This document shows positions 41,659 through 49,531 of a stretch of DNA of 64,000 bases, in pieces. Position 1 is the stretch's first letter; each line of letters begins with the position of its first letter. This DNA comes from CALVGQ01 sp964370435. Its GTDB lineage: Bacteria; Bacillota_I; Bacilli_A; Erysipelotrichales; Erysipelotrichaceae. Position numbers and translations under genes: made by a program. The stretch is taken from assembly GCA_964370435.1 (NCBI GenBank), contig CAYJJG010000001.1:1-64000 (forward strand). The letters are read 5' to 3'. Under the pieces are notes generated by a model that worked only from the letters and a program-made list of their open reading frames with translations, made no database searches and was not told the origin of the DNA.

Positions 41659-43327
41659 CGTTTAAAGACTCCTTTAACTTAGTTAAGGCGACTTTTGTTT
41701 CTGCTGCTGTTTCTCCCAGTAACGAAGCAATTTCATGCACAACACGCATTTGTTTTTGAATCACTTTATCAGTAGTCTCAATTGTTTTACGTGCTAATTC
41801 TTCTTTCTTTACTAATTCTATTTTTTCTTCACTCACATCTCTTATAATGCATACTAGCATCTTATATATCGGATCATATATTATGGTCTGCTCAACATAG
41901 CGGTCATATTCAGCTAAATATACCCCTTTATTTTTTATTGATTGACCACTGGATTGAACCTTCATAAAATCCATCGGCTCAAGTATTTTTATAACTTGTT
42001 CACCCATTACATCAGTTTCATTTCGTAAATTAAATATGTGTAAGGCTGCTCTATTTATTCTTTGTATCTCGAGTTTGTCATTTAAAACTAGAATTCCATT
42101 AATAGAATTCTTTACTATCATGTCTGAAAATGTTTCAGCTTTATCACTTAAGAATGGAAGACACATTGTCATATCTGCTTTTCCAAAATAAACAGCTTTT
42201 GCTTTTTCGCGACATGTTGCATAACCGCATGAACCACAATCTAGTTCATCTTCTAAACTGTGTTTACCAATCTGTTTTAAAATATTCACAATTTCACTTT
42301 CTAATGGATTACGATTTCGTATTTCAATTGGTGTAAACATCTTGTTCATATCATTTAGTTTTTCTACTTTAAAATCAACTGTGCCTGCGTTTTTTTCTAC
42401 TGTTACATAATTTGATAAAGGTCTATTTCGATATTTTTCCATAACCGGTCCACCGATACAGCTTCCAACACAAGCTGACATTTCAATAAGGCACTTTCCT
42501 ATCTTGCCCTTGTTGATATCATCAAGCACTTTCATACAGCTGTCCATACCATCTATCGCGAAGTAGGTGTAATCTGGATTTTTATTTGTAATTGTTTTTA
42601 AAATCCCTCCTGTCGTTGGAAAAAATCGAGCGCGACTTTCTAAGCATTCTTGTTGATTCTCACTCACTTGAAGTTCAATCTGTTGAGAGCTAAACCATCT
42701 AGATAAGTCCTCAAACGTTAAAACTTCATCTACAATCCCCTCATAAAAATTAGCCTCATCCTTTTTTGCAACACAGGGTCCAATAAAGACAACTTTTGCT
42801 TCAGGATACCTTTTCTTGATATCCATAGCGTGTGCTTGCATTGGAGATACAACATGAGCTAAATGCGTTAATAAACTAGGGTAGTACTTTTGTATCAACA
42901 AGTTAATTGAATGACATGATGAGGTAATCACAATGTCTTTTCCATCACGATCAATCAACTGTTGATATTCATCTTTTACAAGGGTTGCGCCAATTGCTGT
43001 TTCTTCAGCTTTAAAAAAGCCCAGCTCTTGAAGACTTTTTTCCATAGATTCAATACTAATGCCCTCATAGTTTGCAAGAAATGAAGGTGCTAATGATACA
43101 ATTACTTGTTGCTTAGAAGCTAGTAACACTTTTACTGCTTCAATGCTGCTTGAGATTTCTTTTGCATCTTGTGGACAATTCACGAAACATTGACCACAGA
43201 GAATACACTCGTTTCCTATAATATTTGCTTGGCCACCTGAAAAACGTATCGACTTGACAGGGCAACAACGAATACAGCGGTAGCAATTTTTACAATTTGA
43301 TTTCTTTAGTTTTAAATATTCAGCCAC
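41651..43327 (-). CDS. Sensory-type [FeFe] hydrogenase with PAS domain (HydS-like, group C)
   Basis: 558 residues from a GTG at 43327, chosen for AAGGTGG 8 bases upstream; a TTG 12 codons earlier has only a weak site and overlaps the previous gene. Domains: 2[4Fe-4S] ferredoxin (about 12-55), H-cluster domain (about 75-320), a further four-Cys cluster domain (CGSCGYATC and Cys389, about 364-389), PAS (about 405-500) and a helical tail. Loops are L1 TSSCHSI (135-141), L2 GPCVAKKDE (184-192) and L3 SACVGSCIGG (284-293). In L1 the proton-relay Cys is Ser and the Pro after the cluster Cys is His. A PAS output and this active-site change fit H2 sensing rather than turnover. Confidence 0.88.
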   Translation of the reverse strand: MAEYLKLKKSNCKNCYRCIRCCPVKSIRFSGGQANIIGNECILCGQCFVNCPQDAKEISSSIEAVKVLLASKQQVIVSLAPSFLANYEGISIESMEKSLQELGFFKAEETAIGATLVKDEYQQLIDRDGKDIVITSSCHSINLLIQKYYPSLLTHLAHVVSPMQAHAMDIKKRYPEAKVVFIGPCVAKKDEANFYEGIVDEVLTFEDLSRWFSSQQIELQVSENQQECLESRARFFPTTGGILKTITNKNPDYTYFAIDGMDSCMKVLDDINKGKIGKCLIEMSACVGSCIGGPVMEKYRNRPLSNYVTVEKNAGTVDFKVEKLNDMNKMFTPIEIRNRNPLESEIVNILKQIGKHSLEDELDCGSCGYATCREKAKAVYFGKADMTMCLPFLSDKAETFSDMIVKNSINGILVLNDKLEIQRINRAALHIFNLRNETDVMGEQVIKILEPMDFMKVQSSGQSIKNKGVYLAEYDRYVEQTIIYDPIYKMLVCIIRDVSEEKIELVKKEELARKTIETTDKVIQKQMRVVHEIASLLGETAAETKVALTKLKESLNDD

Positions 43328-43343
43328 ATTAATTTCCACCTTT

Positions 43344-43574
43344 TTATTTGATTTCCTTGTCAAAAAACTCTTTTACAGTTTCTGGTTCTACCGAGAACAC
43401 TTTATTATTTACTTCTACACAAACTCCTTGTTGACATTTTGACATGCAAAAAGTTCCAGATAATTCAACTTTTTGAGTTAACTTATTTTCTTCAATTAAG
43501 GCTTTAAGTTTTTCCACAACCGTTCTTGACCCTTTCAAGTGACAAGAACTCCCAATACAGACTTTAACTTTCAT
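43344..43574 (-). CDS. Thioredoxin-fold [2Fe-2S] ferredoxin
   Basis: 76 residues, similar to the C-terminal domain of NuoE/HydA-type subunits. Two Cys pairs: CIGSSC (6-11) and CMSKC (43-47), the spacing expected for a [2Fe-2S] cluster in this fold. First gene of the hydrogenase operon; ATG at 43574 follows GGAGG. Probably shuttles electrons to one of the hydrogenases. A full NuoE or NuoF partner is not in the window. Confidence 0.88.
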   Translation of the reverse strand: MKVKVCIGSSCHLKGSRTVVEKLKALIEENKLTQKVELSGTFCMSKCQQGVCVEVNNKVFSVEPETVKEFFDKEIK

Positions 43575-43592
43575 AACTATCCTCCATCCATC

Positions 43593-43610
43593 TTGTTAAT
43601 ATTTTAACAA
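43593..43610. promoter_or_regulatory. Rex operator in the hydrogenase operon promoter
   Basis: TTGTTAATATTTTAACAA is a perfect inverted repeat (7-bp arms, 4-base centre) and matches the clostridial Rex consensus TTGTTAANNNNTTAACAA at every fixed position. It overlaps the -10 box, so Rex would repress the operon when NADH is low and release it when NADH rises. Confidence 0.85.
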
Positions 43611-43629
43611 GTGACTTTTACGATGTAAA
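43601..43629 (-). promoter_or_regulatory. Promoter of the hydrogenase operon
   Basis: -35 TTTACA (43624-43629) and -10 TAAAAT (43601-43606) on the minus strand, 17 bases apart; leader about 20 nt. Confidence 0.75.
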
Positions 43630-43652
43630 GACCTTTATGAAAACTATTTTAA

Positions 43653-43666
43653 TCTAAGCGTTTTCA
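43653..43666. promoter_or_regulatory. Putative cre site upstream of the hydrogenase operon
   Basis: TGAAAACGCTTAGA (minus strand) matches TGWAANCGNTNWCA except for the C near the end. It lies about 65 bases upstream of the expected transcription start, a position that would suit activation by CcpA. Confidence 0.4.
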
Positions 43667-43680
43667 TTTTAAAGAAACAT

Positions 43681-43710
43681 AAAAAAAGAGGATATAACAC
43701 CTCTTTTTTT
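43681..43710 (-). terminator. Second terminator of the ribosomal operon
   Basis: 11-bp perfect arms AAAAAAAGAGG/CCTCTTTTTTT with an 8-base loop. Being A/T-flanked on both sides it can work in either direction; it insulates the hydrogenase promoter from the ribosomal operon. Confidence 0.75.
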
Positions 43711-43790
43711 CAAAATTAGTCATTTCTGTTCTTTGGTTAATAGCGTTGTTTTATTGAGATCCTTTAAAAAACTTTCTATAACTATAAAAA

Positions 43791-43810
43791 AAAGCAGATT
43801 TCTCTGCTTT
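43791..43810 (-). terminator. First terminator of the ribosomal operon
   Basis: 8-bp perfect arms AAAGCAGA/TCTGCTTT, GAAA loop on the transcript, followed by eight T; 3 bases after the rplQ stop. Confidence 0.9.
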
Positions 43811-43813
43811 AAT

Positions 43814-44176
43814 TTATACTAATTCAATAATAGCCATTGGTGCATTATCACCACGACGACTACCAGTTTTAATTACACGAGTATATCCTCCGTTGCGTGT
43901 TGCATACTTTGGAGCTACTTCATCAAATAATTTTTGTAAAACTGTTTTTTGTGAAGCTTCATCAGCAACAACATTACGAATGTATGCAGCTGCTTGGCGA
44001 CGTGCATGTAAATCTCCACGTTTACCTAGAGTAATAAGTCCATCAACAACGCTACGAAGATCTTTTGCCTTCATTTCAGTTGTTTCGATTTTACCATATA
44101 AAATTACGCTAGTTGCCATATTACGAAGCATAGCTTTACGATGATCAGCTGTGCGACCAAATTTACGATTCCACAT
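43814..44176 (-). CDS. rplQ: 50S ribosomal protein L17
   Basis: 120 residues starting MWNRKFGRTADHRKAMLRNMATSVI, the family hallmark, with NGGYTRVIKTGSRRGDNAPMAIIEL at the C-terminus. It lies near the exit-tunnel side of the large subunit. Last gene of the operon, 21 bases after rpoA, followed by two terminators. No ecf or truA genes follow, unlike Bacillus. Confidence 0.98.
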   Translation of the reverse strand: MWNRKFGRTADHRKAMLRNMATSVILYGKIETTEMKAKDLRSVVDGLITLGKRGDLHARRQAAAYIRNVVADEASQKTVLQKLFDEVAPKYATRNGGYTRVIKTGSRRGDNAPMAIIELV

Positions 44177-44197
44177 AGGTGTACCCTCCTTACCTTC

Positions 44198-45157
44198 TTA
44201 TTCAAATGATTTGAAGCTTAGTCCTAATTCATAAATCTTATCTTTAACTTCTTTTAAAGATTTTTTTCCTAAATTACGAACTCGCATCATTTCATCTTCT
44301 GTTTTTTGTGTTAATTCTTCTACGGTTTGTATACCAGCACGTTTTAAACAATTATAGGAACGAACTGATAAATCTAAATCTTCAATCATCATCACAAGTC
44401 CTTTATTTACTACTTCACCATGAGCATCTTTCATGCAAGATTCCATATCGGCAACTTGCTCATGCACAGTTGTAAGTAAATCTAAATGGTCAATAAGTAT
44501 TTTTGAACCTAATGCCAATGACATTTGTGGAGTGATTGATCCGTTAGTCCAAATTTCAAATATTACACGATCATAGCGAGCATCTTGTCCAACACGAGCA
44601 GGCTCAACTTCGTATGAAATACGATCGATCGGTGTATAGATTGAATCGGTGTAAATAGTTCCTATACCTTGAGAAGAACCTTGATAGAATGCTTTATTTG
44701 CATCAGCACTCATATAACCACGACCATTGCGTGCTTTCAGTTCCATCTCTAGAGTTGCACCATCTTCTAACTTTGCAATAACTAAATCTGAATTTAAAAT
44801 TTCAACACCGGTTGGACAAATAATATCCTTAGCTGTAACTACAGCTGGTCCTTTTGCCGAAATTCTCAATGTATAGATTTCATCATTATCAATGCTCATA
44901 ATAAGATTTTTGATGTTTAATATCATCATTGTTACATCTTCTTCCACTCCTGGAATTGCTGTAAACTCATGGAAAACACCATCAACCTTAATTGAATATA
45001 CTGCGGCTCCCGGTAAAGAGGAGAGTAAAACACGTCTTAGTGCATTCCCAATTGTAGTTCCAAAACCTCTTTCTAAAGGTTCAATAACGAACTTCCCATA
45101 ATGTTCTGACTCAACATACTCTTTTACTTCAAAATTGGCGCGTTCAAATTTTTGCAT
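44198..45157 (-). CDS. rpoA: RNA polymerase alpha subunit
   Basis: 319 residues: an N-terminal dimerisation domain (about 1-230) with GFGTTIGNALRRVLLSSLPG, a linker, and the C-terminal domain (about 250-319) with LSVRSYNCLKRAGIQTVEEL and RNLGKKSLKEVKDKI, which binds UP elements and activators. ATG at 45157 follows GGAGG. rpsD, which sits between rpsK and rpoA in some bacteria, is not here, as in Bacillus. Confidence 0.98.
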   Translation of the reverse strand: MQKFERANFEVKEYVESEHYGKFVIEPLERGFGTTIGNALRRVLLSSLPGAAVYSIKVDGVFHEFTAIPGVEEDVTMMILNIKNLIMSIDNDEIYTLRISAKGPAVVTAKDIICPTGVEILNSDLVIAKLEDGATLEMELKARNGRGYMSADANKAFYQGSSQGIGTIYTDSIYTPIDRISYEVEPARVGQDARYDRVIFEIWTNGSITPQMSLALGSKILIDHLDLLTTVHEQVADMESCMKDAHGEVVNKGLVMMIEDLDLSVRSYNCLKRAGIQTVEELTQKTEDEMMRVRNLGKKSLKEVKDKIYELGLSFKSFE

Positions 45158-45183
45158 TACTTAATCCCTCCTCGTTGGAATTT

Positions 45184-45576
45184 TTAACCACGTGGTCGTT
45201 TTGGCGGACGACATCCATTGTGTGGAATTGGAGTTACATCATTGATAGCTGTGATTTCAAGCCCAGCAATTTGTAAAGAGCGAACTGCTGCTTCACGACC
45301 TGGACCTGGACCTTTTACACTAACTTCAACTGTTTTCATACCATGATCCACTGCAGCTTTTCCTGCAGCTTCTGCAGCCATTTGAGCTGCATATGGTGTT
45401 GATTTACGAGATCCCTTAAATCCTAATGCTCCAGCACTAGACCAAGCAATCGCATTACCATGTTCATCAGTAATCGTAACGATAGTGTTATTGAATGTTG
45501 AATGAATATGTGCAACACCTTTAGCTATATTCTTGCGGACGCGTTTTTTACGTCCTGCAGTTTTAACTTTTGCCAT
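45184..45576 (-). CDS. rpsK: 30S ribosomal protein S11
   Basis: 130 residues; GVAHIHSTFNNTIVTITD near the N-terminus and the PIPHNGCRPPKRPRG C-terminus are the family signatures. It forms part of the platform and mRNA exit region of the small subunit. Between rpsM and rpoA as usual. Confidence 0.98.
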   Translation of the reverse strand: MAKVKTAGRKKRVRKNIAKGVAHIHSTFNNTIVTITDEHGNAIAWSSAGALGFKGSRKSTPYAAQMAAEAAGKAAVDHGMKTVEVSVKGPGPGREAAVRSLQIAGLEITAINDVTPIPHNGCRPPKRPRG

Positions 45577-45596
45577 TATCTTTCTCCTCCTATAAC

Positions 45597-45962
45597 CTAT
45601 TTCTTCTTATTCGCAACGGTACGACGTGGTCCTTTACGTGTACGTGCATTTGTTTTTGTGCGTTGACCGCGGACAGGAAGTCCACGACGATGACGAATAC
45701 CACGATAGCACCCAATTTCCATTAAACGTTTAATGTTTAATTGAGTTTCACGGCGTAAATCACCCTCAACTTTAATTGAATCGATTTCTTGACGAATTGC
45801 AGAAACTTGTTCATCTGTTAAATCTTTAACGCGAATATCTTCGCTAATATTACATTTTGATAATACAGAAGAAGCTGTGCTTCCCCCGATTCCGTAGATA
45901 TATGTTAGTGATATTACTACACGTTTGTCACGTGGTATATCAACTCCAGCAATACGAGCCAT
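45597..45962 (-). CDS. rpsM: 30S ribosomal protein S13
   Basis: 121 residues, starting MARIAGVDIPRDKRVVISLTYIYGIG and ending in the basic tail GQRTKTNARTRKGPRRTVANKKK that reaches toward the P-site tRNA. Contacts L5 and 23S rRNA in the inter-subunit bridge. Follows rpmJ by 14 bases. Confidence 0.98.
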   Translation of the reverse strand: MARIAGVDIPRDKRVVISLTYIYGIGGSTASSVLSKCNISEDIRVKDLTDEQVSAIRQEIDSIKVEGDLRRETQLNIKRLMEIGCYRGIRHRRGLPVRGQRTKTNARTRKGPRRTVANKKK

Positions 45963-45976
45963 ACTTGTTTTTCCTC

Positions 45977-46093
45977 CTAATTTCCTTGACGTTGTTTGTG
46001 TTTAGGGTTTTCACAAATTACCATGACGCGGCCTTTGCGCTTAATGATGCGGCACTTATCGCATATTGGTTTGACTGATGGTCTTACTTTCAT
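45977..46093 (-). CDS. rpmJ: 50S ribosomal protein L36
   Basis: A short gene of 38 codons found by reading the gap between infA and rpsM. Product begins MKVRPSVKPICDKCRIIKRK and continues GRVMVICENPKHKQRQGN. Cys11, Cys14, Cys27 and His32 form the C+ zinc site. GGAGGGAAACTAGC precedes the ATG at 46093. One residue longer than the usual 37. Confidence 0.96.
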   Translation of the reverse strand: MKVRPSVKPICDKCRIIKRKGRVMVICENPKHKQRQGN

Positions 46094-46115
46094 GCTAGTT
46101 TCCCTCCTAAAAGTC

Positions 46116-46334
46116 TTATTTATGTCTAAATGTTATACGCCCACGTGTTAAGTCGTATGGTGAAATTTCAACAGTGACACGGTCCCCCGGTAAAATGCGA
46201 ATGTAATGCATACGGATTTTACCAGAAACGTGAGCTAGTATCACATGTCCATTTTCTAATTTCACTTTAAATTTTGCATCTGGAAGTGTATCTTCTACAA
46301 CTCCATCAATTTCAATTACATCTTGCTTACCCAT
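46116..46334 (-). CDS. infA: Translation initiation factor IF-1
   Basis: 72 residues from the ATG at 46334 (MGKQDVIEIDGVVEDTLPDA), the normal length and start; an upstream in-frame extension lies inside map and is not used. OB-fold with FKVKLENGHVILAHVSGKIRM and RGRITFRHK at the end. GGAGG is present upstream. The map stop codon lies just inside the infA start (8-base overlap). Confidence 0.97.
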   Translation of the reverse strand: MGKQDVIEIDGVVEDTLPDAKFKVKLENGHVILAHVSGKIRMHYIRILPGDRVTVEISPYDLTRGRITFRHK

Positions 46335-47109
46335 AGAATGAGTCTTCCTCCTTAAGTTCGTGATCGATAGTAAGGATTTCATATCCCTCTTTCGTAACCA
46401 ATATAGTATGTTCAAAGTGTGCAGCCAGACTTTGGTCTTTTGTTACTACTGTCCAATTGTCTTGTAACACCCTTGTATGTGGTTTGCCTACATGAACCAT
46501 AGGTTCAATAGCCAAGGTCATTCCTTCTTTTAGAAGAACTCCTTGATTTGCTTTACCAACATTCGGAATAGATGGATCTTCATGTAGAAACGATCCAATA
46601 CCATGTCCCGTATATTCAATTGGCAATGAGTAACCATGAGCAGTAGCATAATCACCAATCGCAGCAGAGATATCTCCTATACGATTACCTGATTTTACCT
46701 GTTTTAAACCTATGAATAGTGATTCCTTGGTAACTTTCAATAAATTTTTAGCTTCTTCGGATATTTCTCCTACTGCGAAAGTCCAAGCGTGATCACCATG
46801 ATAACCTTTATAACATGCTCCACAATCAATTGAAATAATATCTCCTTCTTTTAATATTTCCTTATCACTAGGTATTCCATGTACAAGGACATTATTAATT
46901 GAAGTACATAATGATCCTGGAAAGCCACCATATCCTAGAAAGGATGGAGTAGCTCCCATTGATCGAATCACTTTTTCAGCTACTTGATCTAAATACTTAG
47001 TTGAAACACCAGGTCTAATTTCTTTTGCCACAGCATTCATAGCCATTGCAGTAATTTTACCAGCTTGTTTCATAGTCTCAATCTCTCTTAGTGATTTAGT
47101 ACTAATCAT
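46327..47109 (-). CDS. map: Methionine aminopeptidase, type I
   Basis: Removes the initiator Met from new proteins. 260 residues; metal ligands are visible in SIDCGACYKGYHGDHAWTF (two Asp), the His of GHGIGSFLHEDP, the Glu of LAIEPM and the Glu of FEHTILVT. It overlaps adk by 8 bases at the 5' side and infA by 8 at the 3' side. Slightly longer than Bacillus Map through a short acidic C-terminal tail. Confidence 0.97.
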   Translation of the reverse strand: MISTKSLREIETMKQAGKITAMAMNAVAKEIRPGVSTKYLDQVAEKVIRSMGATPSFLGYGGFPGSLCTSINNVLVHGIPSDKEILKEGDIISIDCGACYKGYHGDHAWTFAVGEISEEAKNLLKVTKESLFIGLKQVKSGNRIGDISAAIGDYATAHGYSLPIEYTGHGIGSFLHEDPSIPNVGKANQGVLLKEGMTLAIEPMVHVGKPHTRVLQDNWTVVTKDQSLAAHFEHTILVTKEGYEILTIDHELKEEDSFYG

Positions 47110-47752
47110 TAATAGCCTCCAAAATAACTTTTATGTCTTCCCAAACTTTTTCAATATTTTGAGAAGCATCTATTTTTTTAGATAATCCCAGCTTATCATA
47201 GTAAGCTAAGACTGGTTCTGTATTTCTTCTATGTTCCTTTAATCGAACACTCAAACGTTCTTCAGTATCATCTGATCGTTGAATTAGCACGTTACCACAT
47301 TCATCACAAATACCTTCTTTTTCAGAAGGATTGAAGTCAATATGATAGATAGCACCACAGTTTTTACAAAGACGACGACCTGTGATTCGCTTTACTAGCT
47401 CTTGATCATCAATTTCTAAGTCTAGCACAAGGTCTATTTCGCATTGCAGTTTATTAGATAGTTTATCGAAAGCTAATGCCTGTGGCATTGTCCTTGGAAA
47501 TCCATCTAATAAATATCCTGCTTCTTTTTTGGCTGCGATTTTTTCTTCAACTAAAGCAATAGTAACCTTATCTGGTACAAGTTTACCTTGATCAATATAT
47601 TGCTTTCCAATTTTACCTAAAACAGTTTCATTTTTAATCGCATCGCGAAATAAATCACCTGTAGATAAATGTGGAATTCCATATTCTTCAATAATTCTTG
47701 TAGACATTGTACCTTTTCCGCTTCCGGCGGGTCCCATAATAAGAATATTCAA
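47102..47752 (-). CDS. adk: Adenylate kinase (zinc-type)
   Basis: Interconverts ATP + AMP and 2 ADP. 216 residues; P-loop GPAGSGKGTMS (7-17), STGDLFRDAI, DGFPRTMPQA and a LID domain with a four-Cys zinc site (CKNCG and CDECG, about 129-154), the type found in Gram-positive bacteria. In the usual place between secY and map. Confidence 0.98.
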   Translation of the reverse strand: MNILIMGPAGSGKGTMSTRIIEEYGIPHLSTGDLFRDAIKNETVLGKIGKQYIDQGKLVPDKVTIALVEEKIAAKKEAGYLLDGFPRTMPQALAFDKLSNKLQCEIDLVLDLEIDDQELVKRITGRRLCKNCGAIYHIDFNPSEKEGICDECGNVLIQRSDDTEERLSVRLKEHRRNTEPVLAYYDKLGLSKKIDASQNIEKVWEDIKVILEAIND

Positions 47753-47764
47753 ATTATTTCACCC

Positions 47765-49069
47765 CTATTTTTTTATAAATCCACGATACTGTTTTTGTGT
47801 TAGTTGTCCTTTTAAAGTTGACATAGTTTCCATAGCAACCCCAACAACGATAATAATTCCTGTTCCTCCAATTGAAATTGAAGAAGGTAAATTAGTTACC
47901 ATCGGTAAGATGTAAGGAAGTATAGCTACAAATAATAAGAATGAAGCCCCTAATACAGTTATACGATTTAATACTTTAGATAAATACTCTTTAGTTTCAT
48001 TACCTGGTCTAATCCCTGGAATATAAGTTCCACTTTTATTTAGATTATCTGCAATTTTAGCAGGGTCTACCTGTAAATTAGTGTAGAAGAATGTAAATAA
48101 TACAATTAATACTGCATAAATAGCTAGACCAATAGGCTCTTGCATATTAAGTACTGTATTTAAGAATGCAGTAAAATCATTTTGTGGGAAAAAACTTGCA
48201 ATAGTTATTGGTGCAGTCATAATCGCAGTTGAGAAGATAACTGGAATAACACTTGCAGAGTTAATTTTTAGTGGTAAGAAATTAATATCTTGTTTTCCTT
48301 TTTGTAGTGAGCTAGATGTATATTGAATTGGAATTTTTCTTACTGCACGTTGCATAAAGATAACAAGTACAATAATTAATAAATACATAAGAATGTAAAC
48401 TCCAAATTCCAACATTCCATTAAACATAGCAGTACTACTTGATGAATCAACTAATATTTGATACACCTGAGAAAATTGAAACGGCATTCCTGAAACGATA
48501 CCAGCAAAGATAATCATAGAGATACCATTACCAATACCGTAATTAGAGATACGATCTCCAATCCATAGTAGGAACATTGTTCCTGCTGTTAATACCGTAG
48601 CTACATAGAGGTAAACAGGTAGGCTACCTCCTTCAATAATTCCGCTAACACCATTGAATGCTCCATTATCGAATGCCCAAATCATTGTCCCTGCTTGTAA
48701 GAAAGATAATACTACCGCTAAATAACGAGTAATTTTATCCATTTTCATACGTCCAGTTTGTCCTGATTTTGCCATTTCACTAAGTGCTGGTATTACATCC
48801 ATTGCTAATAATTGAACAATGATTGATGAAGTAATATAAGGTCCAACTCCTAATGCGAAAATTGATAATTGCTCAAGAGCTCCACCACCTAATAAATTCA
48901 TCATACTTAATAATGAATTATCAACGATAGCAGCATTAATAATGCCAGAATTTACTCTTGGCGCAGGTATTGCAGTACCTAATTGATAGATAAGCAACAT
49001 TGCCAAAGTAAAGAATATTTTCTTGCGGATTTCTTTATTTTTAAACAAGTCGATACCAGTCTGGATCAT
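47765..49069 (-). CDS. secY: Protein translocase channel subunit SecY
   Basis: 434 residues with ten membrane segments forming the Sec channel. The first includes IFFTLAMLLIYQLGTAIPAP; the second-helix plug region and the cytoplasmic loops with GIGNGISMIIFAGI and GIRPGNETKEYL are typical. The ATG immediately follows the rplO stop, so translation is coupled and its ribosome site is inside rplO. Confidence 0.98.
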   Translation of the reverse strand: MIQTGIDLFKNKEIRKKIFFTLAMLLIYQLGTAIPAPRVNSGIINAAIVDNSLLSMMNLLGGGALEQLSIFALGVGPYITSSIIVQLLAMDVIPALSEMAKSGQTGRMKMDKITRYLAVVLSFLQAGTMIWAFDNGAFNGVSGIIEGGSLPVYLYVATVLTAGTMFLLWIGDRISNYGIGNGISMIIFAGIVSGMPFQFSQVYQILVDSSSSTAMFNGMLEFGVYILMYLLIIVLVIFMQRAVRKIPIQYTSSSLQKGKQDINFLPLKINSASVIPVIFSTAIMTAPITIASFFPQNDFTAFLNTVLNMQEPIGLAIYAVLIVLFTFFYTNLQVDPAKIADNLNKSGTYIPGIRPGNETKEYLSKVLNRITVLGASFLLFVAILPYILPMVTNLPSSISIGGTGIIIVVGVAMETMSTLKGQLTQKQYRGFIKK

Positions 49070-49510
49070 CTAGATTACCTCAACTTTTCCGCCTGCTGTT
49101 TCAATAGCTTTTTGAGCTGTTTTAGAGAACTTGTTAGCTTGAACAGTTAATTTTTTAGTAAGTTCTCCATCACCTAAAATTTTAACACCATTCAATTCTT
49201 TACGCGCAAGTTTAGTTGCAATTAACATTTCGATAGTAACTACTGTTCCATCTTCAAATGCATTTAACGATTGAACATTAACAATTGCATATTCTTTACG
49301 AGTAAAATTTGTAAATCCACGTTTAGGTAAACGTCTGTATAAAGGTGTTTGTCCCCCTTCGAATCCTAGAGAAACTCCTCCTCCACTACGTGCATTTTGA
49401 CCTTTGTGTCCTTTACCAGCAGTTTTACCATTGCCAGATCCATGACCGCGTCCAATGCGTTTTCTTTTACGACGAGCACCTTCTGTATATTGTAGTTCAT
49501 GTAAATTCAT
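49070..49510 (-). CDS. rplO: 50S ribosomal protein L15
   Basis: 146 residues: basic N-terminus KRKRIGRGHGSGNGKTAGKGHKGQ with the glycine-rich stretch that reaches into 23S rRNA, then the conserved GFEGGQTPLYRRLPKRGF. It follows rpsE by 21 bases. In most bacteria rpmD (L30) lies between these two; it is missing here. Confidence 0.98.
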   Translation of the reverse strand: MNLHELQYTEGARRKRKRIGRGHGSGNGKTAGKGHKGQNARSGGGVSLGFEGGQTPLYRRLPKRGFTNFTRKEYAIVNVQSLNAFEDGTVVTIEMLIATKLARKELNGVKILGDGELTKKLTVQANKFSKTAQKAIETAGGKVEVI

Positions 49511-49531
49511 ATCAGTTTTCCTCCTCGTCTA

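Noticed and set aside
43328..43363. TTG start for the sensory hydrogenase at 43363
   Set aside because: Weak ribosome site and overlap with the previous gene; the GTG at 43327 has AAGGTGG at the right distance.
43593..43610. Fnr or CRP site in the hydrogenase promoter
   Set aside because: The repeat fits Rex at every position, while Fnr sites need TTGAT-N4-ATCAA.
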